Positions 1-9,839 of a stretch of 64,000 bases of DNA are shown one piece after another. The notes under the pieces are model-generated. The model was not told the DNA's origin. It was given only the letters and a program-made list of their open reading frames with translations, and did no database searches. Source of the DNA: Brachionus rotundiformis (Eukaryota; Rotifera; Eurotatoria; Ploima; Brachionidae); NCBI GenBank assembly GCA_016802295.1, contig JAESIW010000203.1:1222307-1286306 (forward strand). The letters are read 5' to 3'. Both the position numbers and the translations under genes were made by a program. Position 1 is the stretch's first letter; each line of letters opens with the position of its first letter.

Positions 1-917
1 CTCTTGGCCAAGTTGATCATTGCCTCTTTTGAGAAATAGCATAAGAGAGTTGAGCAATAATCAAAATAAGGTAATATAAACGTCTTACAGAAGTTGATAT
101 ATAGAATAGTCTCTTAATGCTGAATAATTTTTTATTCACAACTAATGATATACTACATGCTAATTTAGAAAAATTTAGATTCTGATCAATATTATAACCT
201 AAAAGAGTTATTTTATTTCCACAAAGATTAATCATTTTGGGAATGATAATTTTTTTATAAGAAAAGATCAAACAGTAGGTTTTTGACCAATTTATATCAA
301 CCTTATTAAAATAACACCTATCACTAAGATAGTGGATGGTACCCGAAAAATTTTTCAAAACACTATCTAAGTCCTTGTCAGAGTGACTGATCGTAGTGTC
401 ATCACACAGCAAACATTTTTATGTTAAATTTCCTTAAGAGATAAGGAAAATCATTAATAAAAATCAGAAAAAGAAGAGGACCTAGAACTGAACCCTGCGG
501 TACACCTAATTTTAGAACCCTGCGGTACTTTTTAATTTTTTATCTTTCGTTACCAAGATGAATTATTTGAGATCTACTAACAAAATAATTGAATAGAATG
601 CTTAAGGAATTATTGTCTAATCCATAGTGAAATAATTTCAAGAGAAGAAGATTTGGATCGATCACATCAAAAGCTTTTCTAAAGTCAATAAAAAATGATA
701 AAGTAGTAAGTTTCTTTTCTTTGGCTAAATTTAATTCACTTAGATATTCATGAAATGCAGTCTGACATGAATGACCAGCTCTGAATTCATGCTGACCATT
801 AAAAAATATATTATTAAATTCAAAATAGCTTGGGATTTGATAAGCCAATAATCTTTCAAACAATTTTGCAATTTGAGAAAGAACTGAAATAGCCCTATAA
901 TTGTTAATGTCTGATTT
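1..917 (-). pseudogene. LINE (jockey/CR1-like) reverse transcriptase, copy A, 3' part
   Basis: Reverse transcriptase of a non-LTR retrotransposon, read right to left. 540-917 encodes the fingers/palm start, with NNYRAISVLSQIAKLFE and FIDFRKAFDVIDP. About 420-540 encodes the GVPQGSVLGPLLF block, disturbed by a short tandem duplication containing GAACCCTGCGGTAC. 17-412 has LCDDTT at the catalytic position (usually F/YADD) and the thumb region. The reading frame is broken at the duplication. The start of the protein lies beyond the inserted Tc1 element at 4365-4500; joining across one TA restores the reading KNKGN-KSDINN. The left edge of the window truncates the copy. Domain identity is clear, clade is not. 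Confidence 0.85.
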
Positions 918-918
918 A

Positions 919-1250
919 CAGTGGTGATTTGACACTAGGGTTTTTACCTTTTTTTACGTAAAATTACGTAAATTTACCACTTTTTACGTAAATTTTCGTA
1001 ATTTTACACTTGTAAGGACTGGTAAATTTACGTAAATTTACGCAATTTTACGAAATTTTACGATAATTTTCGAAAAAACTGGTAAAAACAAAAGGGCCAA
1101 AAAAATGCCAATTTTCAAGCAATTTCTTAGAATTTTTTGAAAATTTCAAAAAAACAAAAAAATTTAAAAAAAAAAAAATTTACATTTTTTTACGTAAATT
1201 TACGTAAAATCCGAATTTTTTAATTGTAAAATTTTGTAAAAAATTGTAAA
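919..1250 (+). repeat. Left terminal inverted repeat of the Tc1 element
   Basis: About 332 bp, near-identical to the reverse complement of 4033-4364. It contains many short TTTACGTAAATT-type subrepeats, which could serve as multiple transposase sites (inference). I see two base changes (near 1073 and 1233) plus poly-A length differences. Confidence 0.93.
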
Positions 1251-1362
1251 GTACAGTAAATATTTTTATTTTAATAAATCAGACTATTTTAAATGGAAAA
1301 AATTAATGATTTGACCAGTCTCCATTATTTTGAATCACAATTGGGATAACCTAAATAAATAA

Positions 1363-2637
1363 TTAATTTTGTTTTGAGTCAAATTTTTTTTTTGATAATA
1401 CCTTTTTTAAATGACTTATATATGATAAACATTTTTTAGGTGTTAAAATTTTTTGGAACTTAAATATAGTCTCAATGACCTCATCTTCATTTTTTCCTTC
1501 TTGAGATAAAATAAACTTTTTTAATTCGTTCCAAACCATCTCGATCGGATTTAAGTCTGGCGATTGAGGAGGGGATTTAGCCTTTTTAATTTTAGAAAAT
1601 ATTTTAAAATAGAATTTTTTTATAAAGAAAAAAATACCCAAATAATTTGATTTTTTTTCAAAAAATCATTACAGATGGAAGAGGTATGTTTCGGGTCATT
1701 GTCCTGATGTAACATGAAATCAAAATCAAAATTTTCAAAAGCGAAAGGAATAAGATATTCTGCCAAAATATCTCTGTATAGAACCGAATTCATGTTTTGT
1801 TTAAAAATCTTTATATTAAAATTTTTTTTTTTTTAATTAGTCTTATAAATTTGTTTACGTCGAATTTTGTTGAGCCTTTTGATGATATTCCTGCCCAAAT
1901 ATGGAGTTTACTTTTAAATTTCGAAGTTGAAGGAATAGTTTTCGGAAACGAAGACGGGAACCTTAAATGATACTTTGGTTTATCATAAACTATTATTGTA
2001 ACCTCATCTACAAAGATGTAATTTTCAAACTGATTATTTTGATTCTTCAAACACCAAATAAGTCTTTTAAGCTTCTGAAATTCAGTTAAAAGAGGTGATT
2101 TTTTAAGTCGTCTAAGGCGAAATCCTTAAAGTAAATTTTGTGTTAAAAACTATATTTTATAATTTTGGGAAAAGAATACCCTGTTTGAATCTATATTTGC
2201 GAATGACACTTGCACTAATTTTTTTACCAAACTTTTTGTGAATTTTTTTACTCAACTTTTTAGAAGACTCTAGACCGTTTAATTTAAGTGTTCGAGCCTA
2301 AAATTAAAAAAATTTATAAATTTAAATTTAAAGCATTCATATTCTAATTACATAAATATAATCTACAATAGAACTTGCTAAAGCGCGATGATTTTTTTTT
2401 TGGACTTTTTTACCAGAACTTCCCATTAATTTTTTTATATACTTAAATTAAATGAATACTTAAGTAAAAAAATTGTATAACTTTTTTATTTACTCTAATA
2501 GATGGTAAGGAGTTTTTTGAATAAGACTTTTTTAAAACACCTCTAATTTTCTTTGCATTTAGATTTTTTTTTCTGCTCAAGTACAGAATTTGCTTTAAAA
2601 AAATCTCTTTTTTAAAATGCTTTTTTTTAAAAAGCAT
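1363..2637 (-). CDS. Tc1/mariner DD34E transposase, six exons, apparently intact
   Basis: Cut-and-paste transposase acting on the element's own ends. Exons on the minus strand: 2637-2494, 2441-2352, 2297-2180, 2124-1859, 1808-1638, 1581-1363. All five introns are 50-56 bp with GT..AG ends and compatible phases, giving 335 residues, the usual Tc1 length. An N-terminal helix-turn-helix region (about 1-115) precedes the catalytic core. The triad is D in FVDEVTI, D in HQDNDPKHTS and E in SPDLNPIE, with exactly 34 residues between the last two, that is DD34E. KLHIWAGISSKGS is the usual Tc1 block between the two Asp residues. I found no stop or frameshift once the introns are removed. Most Tc1 transposase genes lack introns, so five host-sized introns are unusual. 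Splicing is inferred from sequence only; the first junction is least certain. Confidence 0.85.
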
Positions 2638-2750
2638 GGCCTGATCTTATAAGTTTTAGAATTAAAATTTAAAATTAAAAAATTTAACTCTCTTTTTATA
2701 AATGTGTTTTTATTTCTATATTTTTTTTTTCAATTATTATAAGATTAAAA
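2638..2750. promoter_or_regulatory. Bidirectional intergenic gap inside the Tc1 element
   Basis: 113 bp of nearly pure A/T separates the start codons of the transposase (minus) and the second gene (plus). It must hold both 5' UTRs and promoters if the genes start at these ATGs. No individual promoter element is identifiable. Confidence 0.45.
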
Positions 2751-3831
2751 ATGACTAAGAAAAGTACTTCAACTTTTAAAAAGAATCCACCAAAAAAAAC
2801 ACCAAATAAACCTGAGACTGATTCAGAAGGTACTGAAAATGAAGAAGAAAAGACTGAAAAGACTAAAATAACAAGAAAAACAAAAGCAAAAGATGAAGAT
2901 ACTGAGATGATCGCTATTTTGTACGAGATTCCTGATGAAAAGCATCCAATTCATAATCTTCATCGTGTTCACTCAAGTGTGCCGATTAATGAAATTACAG
3001 ACAAAATTGACCGAGAGGATGTAAGCTTAGTTATATTTCGAATTTTAAAAAGATCATTTTTCTATAAGATAATAAGTTAAAAAAAGGGACAATTGTTAAT
3101 TTTATTCAGGAACAAAATGGTCAATTTTTGTGGGTAAAAGGGGAAATAAGCAACGAATATATTTTCAAAGTTCCTAAAAAAAAAGTAAAAATTAATATTT
3201 TAGTAAAAATGAACAGTAATTTTGATTTGATTTTGATAAAATTTTTTTATAAAAGGCGACAAACTTCATTAAAGAAAATAATAAGGAAATTAAGATTAAT
3301 GCTGAAAACATAATAACCGAGCAGCTAAAAAAAATGAACGAAAATTTTGAGAAGATTTTTCTTAAAAATGAAGAAAAATCAAATAAAGCTGAAACATTAG
3401 TATCACCTAGACTTAAGAGAAAAATTGATCAAACTCCAGTGAAGCTATCATCAGACGAAGATTTAACGAATAAAACATTTTGTTAGTTCCTTCTTAAAAG
3501 TTATCTTTAATTTTATTGTTTTATAAGAAAAATTTTAAGGCACCCAAAAGGACTTTACCCAGGAATTAAAAAATTTGATTCAAGAGAAATTTCCAGAAGA
3601 GCTTCATGAGACAATAACTTTTTATAGGAATAAAAACTTTAAAGAATTCATAGAAATTAAAGGTAAACTTAAAAGTCTTTTTGTTCATATTTAAGAAAAT
3701 AATTTTTTTTAAAATTAGAACGCTTAACAAAATTTGTTCCTAGTGGAGAAACTTTTGAAAAGGCATTTGAAAAAGCTAGAAATTCGTTGAAAACACAGCG
3801 TTCAGTAAATTTAAAAGCTAGAAAAACATAA
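2751..3831 (+). CDS. Five-exon accessory gene carried by the Tc1 element, function unknown
   Basis: I do not recognise the family. Exons 2751-3020, 3110-3184, 3256-3481, 3540-3662 and 3719-3831 join in frame (phases 0,0,1,1) through GT..AG introns of 56-89 bp, giving 268 residues and a TAA stop. Residues 1-60 are Lys/Glu/Thr-rich, with a basic stretch (TRKTKAKDED). Residues about 60-115 form a short ordered region including GQFLWVKGEISNEYIFKV. About 116-160 is a charged, coiled-coil-like helix. A basic PRLKRKID near 166 could be a nuclear localisation signal. The C-terminal 75 residues are Lys/Glu/Phe-rich, ending in LKARKT. It lies inside the inverted repeats and diverges from the transposase, so it probably travels with the element and may act in the nucleus (inference). 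Host gene capture is the main alternative. Confidence 0.65.
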
Positions 3832-4032
3832 AACTTATAATCAATTTTTGAACGAATTATTCAATAAATTTTTGAAATGACTTTTTTTTTGTTTATTTAA
3901 GTAAAGTTTAATGGACTAAAAGATAAAGATCTAATTATATATTGAAAAAAAATTTTTTCCTTTTTATTCTTACAAAATAAAATTAACAACACTTTTTTTG
4001 ATTTAAAGCGATATTACATGAATCTACCATAT

Positions 4033-4364
4033 TTTACAATTTTTTACAATATTTTACAATTAAAAAATTCGGATTTTACGTAAATTTACGTAAAAAAATG
4101 TAAATTTTTTTTTTTTTAAATTTTTTTGTTTTTTTGAAATTTTCAAAAAATTCTAAGAAATTGCTTGAAAATTGGCATTTTTTTGGCCCTTTTGTTTTTA
4201 CCAGTTTTATCGAAAATTATCGTAAAATTTCGTAAAATTGCGTAAATTTACGTAAATTTACCAGTCCTTACAAGTGTAAAATTACGAAAATTTACGTAAA
4301 AAGTGGTAAATTTACGTAATTTTACGTAAAAAAAGGTAAAAACCCTAGTGTCAAATCACCACTG
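4033..4364 (-). repeat. Right terminal inverted repeat of the Tc1 element
   Basis: Reverse complement of 919-1250 with only a few differences. It ends in CACCACTG followed by the TA target duplication. Confidence 0.93.
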
Positions 4365-4500
4365 TATTACCTTTGTTTTTAAACAAAGGATTAGCAATAG
4401 CTAGCTTCCAGTCATCTGGAATAGATCTTCCCTGGGGAAATTCGTTTCAAGAGTATTTAGTTTTATCCAATTTTATAAATAGTGAAAACTTAGATTAGAC
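4365..4500 (-). pseudogene. LINE copy A, 5' part of the reverse transcriptase
   Basis: On the minus strand this encodes RSIPDDWKLAIANPLFKNKG, the classic start of the LINE reverse transcriptase domain. It is contiguous with the fragment at 540-917 once the Tc1 element is removed. Confidence 0.8.
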
Positions 4501-4619
4501 GAACCGAATGAATTAAATATTGATCAAAATTATCAGAGTGATGCACAAAAATCTTAAAAATATCAGTGATTTTACATTAGCAAAATTTGTTTTATTTACT
4601 GAATAATTCTGTGAAAAAA

Positions 4620-4965
4620 GGAAACTCATAAAGACATTAAGAATAGACTTGCAAAAGTAAAAGGAGTATTTGCCAGACTCAAACCACTGTGGAAATCAAA
4701 GTAGTACAGTAAGGAAACAAATATCAAGATATACAACACTGTAGTGAAAGTATAGAAGTGAATACTGGGGAGTTTCCGAGTTAGATAAAAAAAAGCCTGA
4801 ACACGTTCCATACAAGTAGCCTGAGAAAAATCTTCCTGAGAATACTCTTCCCTAAAACATTGTCAAACGATGACCTCTATAGAAGAACGAGGTTAAATCC
4901 ATTGAGTTAATTTATCAGAAATAAAAGACTGTGGTGGATAGTTCTTCCCTTTAATTAAACCTATT
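4620..4965 (+). pseudogene. LINE fragment, second family (C-terminal domain)
   Basis: The plus strand encodes RLAKVKGVFARLKPLWKSK, then a decayed YGSECW-type region and NDDLYRRTRLNP. These blocks follow the palm domain in the LINE family that also appears at 17.8-18.4, 33.4, 46.5 and 49.7 kb. Stops and frameshifts are present. Confidence 0.7.
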
Positions 4966-4985
4966 GTATGATCTTTTCAAATATA

Positions 4986-5990
4986 AAAACTATTACTCCC
5001 AAAATGATATATTGTTGTGGAAATGAAATAACTCTTTTAGGCTATAAAATTGAGCAAAGTAAAATTTTTGATCAAATTTCGAGCTCAATCTTGCTCAAAC
5101 ATTTTTAGATGTTAAATTAAATTTCAATGCATTTCTAGAAATTACAATCCTTTTTCTTAAAAATAAAGCTTTGAAATGTTAAAAGAATAAAAATCCGCGA
5201 CGAAATTTAATTGCGTATATAAAAATTTTTGAGCAAGATTGAGCGCTTGAAATTTGACCAAAAATTTTACTTTGCTTAAAATTGATCAAAATCTAAATTT
5301 TTCTAAATTAGCATGTAGTATATCATTAGTTGTGAATAAAAAATTATTCAGCATTAAGAGACTATTCTATATATCAACTTCTGTAAGACGTTTATATTAC
5401 CTTATTTTGATTATTGCTCAACTCTCTTATGCTATTTCTCAAAAGAGGCAATGATCAACTTGGCCAAGAGTTATTATTTGACAGTATTTAAATTGTTTAG
5501 GTTCAAATTTGATGTTAATAACTTTAATGACATAAATAACTTCTTAGAAAAGTATGGTTTATATGCATTTCAGCATAGAATACTTGATAGAATGCTCTCT
5601 TTTGCTTATAAAACATTATACTTTCATAATTCTCCTGAGTATCTAAGGCAGAATTTAAATAAAAATGACTCAAGAAATTTAAAATATAATTTAAGGAACA
5701 GTGAGAATCTGATAGAGCCAACTTCAAAATCAGTAAATGGTGAAAAAATTTTTGGATTTTTCTATTCACGACTTATAAATTGCTTTGTGATCAAGAGATC
5801 AATGTTGAAATTTACAACATTTAAGAATTCAATTTTTAATAATATCAATTTAATTTTCATAGATTTTGAAAAAAAATTCAAAAAATTTAATTTAAAAATT
5901 TCAATGTTTTACTTTTTTAAATGATTATTTGAACAATTCATTTTTAATTAGATAAATTTATTTTATTTAAATAAATGGAGTGTTAATCGG
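4986..5990 (+). pseudogene. LINE copy B, C-terminal part, inverted relative to copy A
   Basis: 5278-5472 is nearly identical to the reverse complement of 1-195, and 4992-5053 matches the next segment of copy A, so the two copies face each other. 5451-5924 continues the C-terminal region (GLYAFQHRILDRMLSFAYK, KYNLRNSENL, IFGFFYSRLINCF), a typical end of jockey-like proteins, after a frameshift near 5455. The copy is split by the MITE at 5054-5277. Confidence 0.8.
5054..5277. mobile_element. MITE (hAT-like by 8 bp target duplication)
   Basis: A 224 bp insertion begins GCAAAGTAAAATTTTTGATC and ends with the near reverse complement. The imperfect inverted ends are about 50 bp and include GAGC..AATCTTGCTCAAA. 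AAAATTGA flanks it on both sides (5046-5053 and 5278-5285), and the interrupted LINE reads through when it is removed. An end of the same family is at 32566-32622. Confidence 0.8.
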
Positions 5991-6012
5991 TCTTTATGAC
6001 ATGGACACTAGC
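5955..6012 (+). repeat. Dispersed repeat shared with 17806-17863
   Basis: The segment around ATAAATGGAGTGTTAATCGG and CACTAGCCTGTTGATTA recurs at 17.81 kb with only a few changes. It is of LINE or MITE origin and not otherwise identified. Confidence 0.7.
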
Positions 6013-6314
6013 CTGTTGATTAACCTTGAAATATAAAACTGTTGCTTTTGAGATTCAGAAGGTTGAATTTGTAGTGTTTTTTTTTCGTTTTTTATCTGGA
6101 AGTGCAATTCCAGTGTAAAAAAAGATTTACTATCACGTAAAATAAATTCTTTTTTGTGGTGACAAAAAGTGGTGACAAAATGTGGTGACAATAAATTAAA
6201 ACTAATTTTTAATAAGACTGAACAAATGTTAAGCTAGAATTGCAACCGAGAACAGATCTCTTTTTAAACACAAGTAGTAAGAGAAAATTTTCTGAAAAAA
6301 ATTCTTGGCAAAAA

Positions 6315-7433
6315 ATGAATAAATTTGAGGAAATAGTTAACAATTCCAAAAATGACCCGCTGAATATCAAGATAACTATTTCAAATAAATCGGATGGAGA
6401 AGAGGACAAAATGGACGTGATTGAGACGACCATAGCCGATGAAGACCATCTGATTGATCCCAATCGGGCACACAACAGCGACGATGAGACAGAATTTCAC
6501 GTCAACTTGGACAAAGCACCACCAACTTTGCAAAACACAATTCTAAACGAAAAAGTTTATCTCAACGAGTCAGTATCAGACGTTGCCAAGCCCGACTTTG
6601 ATCTTGACTTCATATCCGAGCCAAATCTGTCTCTTTTGTACGACTCCCTCAACCTAACAGAGGCCAATTTTGTCACCAAGGACTCAGAAATTGATCTTAA
6701 AAACCCCAATTTGTACAAAAAAGACTCTGTACATGTATTCGGCGTGGACAACCTCAAAACAGATGACATATTTGAGTTTTTCAGCACATACAAGCCATTT
6801 GCCATTGAATGGATCAACGATAGTTCGTGCAATGTGGTGTGGAAGAACGAGACACATGCGGCCAATGCTTTGCTGCACATGAGCCAGCCTTATGAGTTTA
6901 CCAGCACGTTTGGCAAGAGGGAAAAACTGCCTCCACAAGGCAGCAAGTGGCGCAAGAGCACCAGTCTAGCCAAAGATAAGTTTCAGCTTTACATGAGGTT
7001 TGTCAGAGTGAAAACCGACAGAAAGATAAAAGGCGCTGAGTCCAGAAGCAAGTTCTATGTCAAGTACGGCAACCCGAACTATGGTAACATAAAAGGTCTT
7101 ATAAGTGAAACCAAGCGCAAAGAGCTCAAGGTCAATCAGCTGAAGCAGGCTTCGAACGGGCTGGATCTGGAGGAAGCTAATGGCCGCCAACTGGTCAGCT
7201 ATGAGGATGTAGCTGAGGAATTTGGCGTGGAATCCGAGAGCCGTGGCAGAGTCAAAGCCGAAAGTCGGCGGGCCAGGGGTCTCTACTCGGATGAAATCGA
7301 CCTGGCTAGGAGAAAGGCCAGATTCGAGCCCTATTCACGCCAAGATCGCCCAGCTACTAAATCCAACTTGACCAATGACCCAAATGATCTGAGAAATAAA
7401 CTCAATAGAATTAAAGGTCTTTCCTCTAAATAA
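6315..7433 (+). CDS. NCBP3: Nuclear cap-binding protein subunit 3
   Basis: Binds the m7G cap of nuclear transcripts and, with NCBP1, supports mRNA export. The first in-frame ATG is at 6315 (372 residues). The frame is open upstream to 6222 but has no ATG there, so a 5' exon or trans-spliced leader is possible. Residues about 139-195 form the RNA-recognition-like domain (HVFGVDNLKTDDIFEFF, then SCNVVW). About 222-258 carries the second family signature (FQLYMRF and KYGNPNYGNIKG), and near 322 is RARGLYSDEIDLARRKA, matching the family's GLYAD motif. The cap-contact motif written WLDD in vertebrates reads WIND here. The protein is much shorter than the ~620-residue human one, mainly at the C-terminus. 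An AATAAA lies at 7485. Confidence 0.9.
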   Translation: MNKFEEIVNNSKNDPLNIKITISNKSDGEEDKMDVIETTIADEDHLIDPNRAHNSDDETEFHVNLDKAPPTLQNTILNEKVYLNESVSDVAKPDFDLDFISEPNLSLLYDSLNLTEANFVTKDSEIDLKNPNLYKKDSVHVFGVDNLKTDDIFEFFSTYKPFAIEWINDSSCNVVWKNETHAANALLHMSQPYEFTSTFGKREKLPPQGSKWRKSTSLAKDKFQLYMRFVRVKTDRKIKGAESRSKFYVKYGNPNYGNIKGLISETKRKELKVNQLKQASNGLDLEEANGRQLVSYEDVAEEFGVESESRGRVKAESRRARGLYSDEIDLARRKARFEPYSRQDRPATKSNLTNDPNDLRNKLNRIKGLSSK

Positions 7434-7734
7434 AAATAATGTTTGTTGTTTTATTTTACTTTAATTATTGAATTATTTTTTTGTAATAAATTTTTAAAAT
7501 GTAAACATGTTTTATTTTGTGGACTTAAATCAAAACCAGTCTGGTCAAGTAGTTTGATGAACCAAAGTATTTTTGGAAAAATAAAGAAAAAAATTAATCT
7601 TTTTTAATATTGATTAAGTGTTTATTTCAATTTTAAATTGATAAGATAATTATAATTTATTTGATCATTTAAATAAATTTAAAAATGGTATGATTATTTA
7701 GGAACAAGATGCATAGTGGTCCATTTTTCATTTA

Positions 7735-7945
7735 AAGTTTAGGAGATTATTAGAAAGACCTTTAAAATAGCATAGCTCGTAATTTTAAAAGATAATAAAT
7801 GACAATGAGATTTTAAGTCGCTCAAGATGAGAATTTTTTTCGCTAATAAATTGGTAGATAATTGAAAAAAACTACCAAGTGTCGGTTTAAGTCCCAGTTT
7901 TAAGTCTAATTCACAAAAATTTAAGTCAAAGTTATGACTTGAAAA
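7735..7945 (+). pseudogene. Decayed LINE C-terminal fragment
   Basis: Around 7840-7930 the plus strand reads FFANKLVDN, stop, KKLPS, resembling the FFSNRVVNxWNxLP block near the end of LINE proteins. Several stops. Confidence 0.5.
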
Positions 7946-8183
7946 AAAAGAGTCTTTTATTCAAATATTTTATTATAAAAGCGCATAATTTTAATAAAAA
8001 TAAATAAAAAAATATAAAAAATTATTTTTAAAAGAAGCTCACGGAAGGAAAAAATGATTAAGATCGAAATTTAAAAGCAAAAAACTCAGAATCAACTAAT
8101 TTATTTATTGGTACAACGAAAAAAATACTTTTTCTATTACATTTCTTTATTTGTTTAATAAAAAATTTAATACAAAAAATAAT

Positions 8184-8251
8184 TTTTACGGTTAATCACC
8201 CCAAAATTTATTCTCTTGCTTCAGGAAACAGAAGAACAATGCAATTCATGT
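8184..8251 (+). repeat. Left arm of a 1.4 kb inverted repeat pair
   Basis: 68 bp, essentially identical to the reverse complement of 9495-9562 (includes CGGTTAATCACCCCAAAATT). The two arms enclose LINE debris and a foldback element. Confidence 0.8.
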
Positions 8252-8261
8252 ATTACTTTGG

Positions 8262-8590
8262 TAAATAAAGTTTTGGGGATGATAAGAAAGATCTTTAACA
8301 ACTGCTGTATTCATGACTTTTTATCCATCATTTTGATTATGTCATAGAATCTAGGATTTGGTAAATGCATTTGAGAGGCGAATAAAATTCAGAAAAGAGC
8401 AACTAAATTGCTTTTTGAACTTTCAAGAACTTACAGACAAAAACTGTTGATAATTTGATACATATTTATTAGATAATGAATAGCAATGAGATTAAATATC
8501 CGCTGAGATAAAAAATTTTATCTTATAGATAGCTAAATAATTGGAGAAAATTACCAACCAGGTGGTGATGATCTAAATGCTTAAGCAGGG
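8262..8590 (+). pseudogene. LINE fragment between inverted arms
   Basis: The plus strand reads NKVLGMIRKIF and later KIQKRATKLLFELSRTYRQ, matching the QRRATKL block of LINE C-termini. Interrupted by stops. Confidence 0.55.
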
Positions 8591-8599
8591 AAAATTTTT

Positions 8600-8960
8600 C
8601 TCTGGTTTCGAATGCTATTACCTGTGATTAGCGATCTATTCATCAGGACAGACCAGAATTATCTTTTTTTAATTCTTTCACTAAATTTTTTAATTTCAAT
8701 CAAGTCCCCTCTTACTCTTCTTTCACTCAACCTGATCAAACCCACTCTAGCCAGCCTAAATTCATACGACATACTTCTTCTTGGCAATATAGGAATCTTT
8801 GTTGCCCGTTCTTGCACCCTCTCTAGCGCATTCACATCTCCTTTCATACTTGGATTCCATACCCGCTCTGCATAGTCTCACCATGGATCTATACACTTTT
8901 ACCCACAGCTTTTTACTCAATATTAATTAATTTTTTAGCAGCCATTAGATCAATTTTATT
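8600..8960 (-). pseudogene. LINE C-terminal fragment
   Basis: The minus strand reads ALERVQERATKIP, then SYEFRLARVGLIRLSERR and VRGDLIEIKKFSE, the characteristic post-RT segment of this LINE group. Truncated at both ends. Confidence 0.75.
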
Positions 8961-9003
8961 CTTAATTTTTTAATAAAAATTTTCAATTTATTCTTTTTTT
9001 AGG

Positions 9004-9325
9004 GCATTGAATTTTGGAACAAAAAACAAAGCATTCTGCAAAACTCTGCAATAAGTGTGGGAAACTCAGAAATTTGTGAATTTTAGTTCAAAAACAAAAT
9101 ATCAAAAATGCTAGAGCTGAAGTTCTGAAAAAGCAAAACATGCTCTGTAAGTTGAAAGTTCTGAAATTTGCAGACTTATTGCAGAGTTTTGAAGAATCAT
9201 AATATTGGTTGTACAAAAGATGTATCAAGTGCTACAATTCACGGAACATGATTTGCTCTTTCTGAACTTGAGCGTTGGAATTTTTGATATTTTGTTTTTG
9301 TTTTTTGTTCCAAATTTCACAATGC
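9004..9325. mobile_element. Foldback/MITE element
   Basis: 322 bp with long imperfect inverted arms. It begins GCATTGAATTTTGGAACAAA and ends with the near complement of that (TTTGTTCCAAATTTCACAATGC). Inner blocks such as AACAAAATATCAAAAAT are also mirrored. A fragment of one end is repeated near 33255-33282. Confidence 0.65.
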
Positions 9326-9494
9326 GTTTTTTTAAGATATAAAAAAACATTAGTCATGCGACTGAAAGCGAGGACTAAGAGCTTCTTACTATCAAATTAT
9401 TTTTTAAATAAATAAATTTAAAAAAAGAAACATCAAATACTCAGAATGAAGCTAAAGAGAGGAGTGGTATAAGCCAGATATTTAATTAATTAGA

Positions 9495-9562
9495 ACATGA
9501 ATTGCATTGTTCTTCTGTTTCCTGAAGCAAGAGAATAAATTTTGGGGTGATTAACCGTAAAA
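9495..9562 (-). repeat. Right arm of the inverted repeat pair
   Basis: Reverse complement of 8184-8251, essentially identical. Confidence 0.8.
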
Positions 9563-9839
9563 TTTATTTTTATATCTCCTATTGTTAAAGATAATTATTT
9601 AATCAGGAACATAAAGCTAAATTAATTAGATAGAGGGCGCTAATATATTTGATAATTTGTGCTTTTGTGTTGGGTCTTATTAGAATGGCATAAATGATGC
9701 AGCATCTAATAATAGCTCATATATTATGAAACAAAAGAATAAATCATGATTAAAAAAAAATCAATAATGCGCCAAGATGCCTATTAAATACGACAATCTA
9801 CATAGTCTAACATAATCACTAAATTGATGGTTTAAAAAT

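Larger units (their letters stand above)
919..4364. mobile_element. Complete two-gene Tc1/mariner element
   Basis: A 3446 bp element begins with CAGTGGTGATTTGACAC and ends with its exact reverse complement. It is flanked by a TA target duplication (917-918 and 4365-4366), the rule for Tc1/mariner. It interrupts a LINE reverse transcriptase; removing it with one TA restores that reading frame. Terminal inverted repeats of about 332 bp differ at only a few positions, suggesting recent insertion. Inside are an intron-containing DD34E transposase (minus) and a separate intron-containing gene of unknown function (plus), transcribed outward from a shared 113 bp gap. Confidence 0.92.

Noticed and set aside
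3128..3313. An independent 61-codon frame in the Tc1 element
   Set aside because: It is exon 2 plus intron 2 of the second gene; the intron has proper GT..AG ends and removing it keeps the frame.
4626..4811. A hydrophobic minus-strand frame that resembles a membrane protein
   Set aside because: It is the complement of a LINE fragment read on the plus strand (VFARLKPLWKSK).
6240..6314. A 25-codon upstream extension of NCBP3 beginning at a TTG
   Set aside because: Animal nuclear genes start at ATG; the first in-frame ATG is at 6315. A 5' exon is possible but not demonstrated.
8612..8875. An 87-codon plus-strand hydrophobic frame
   Set aside because: It is the complement of a LINE C-terminal region on the minus strand, which has recognisable motifs.
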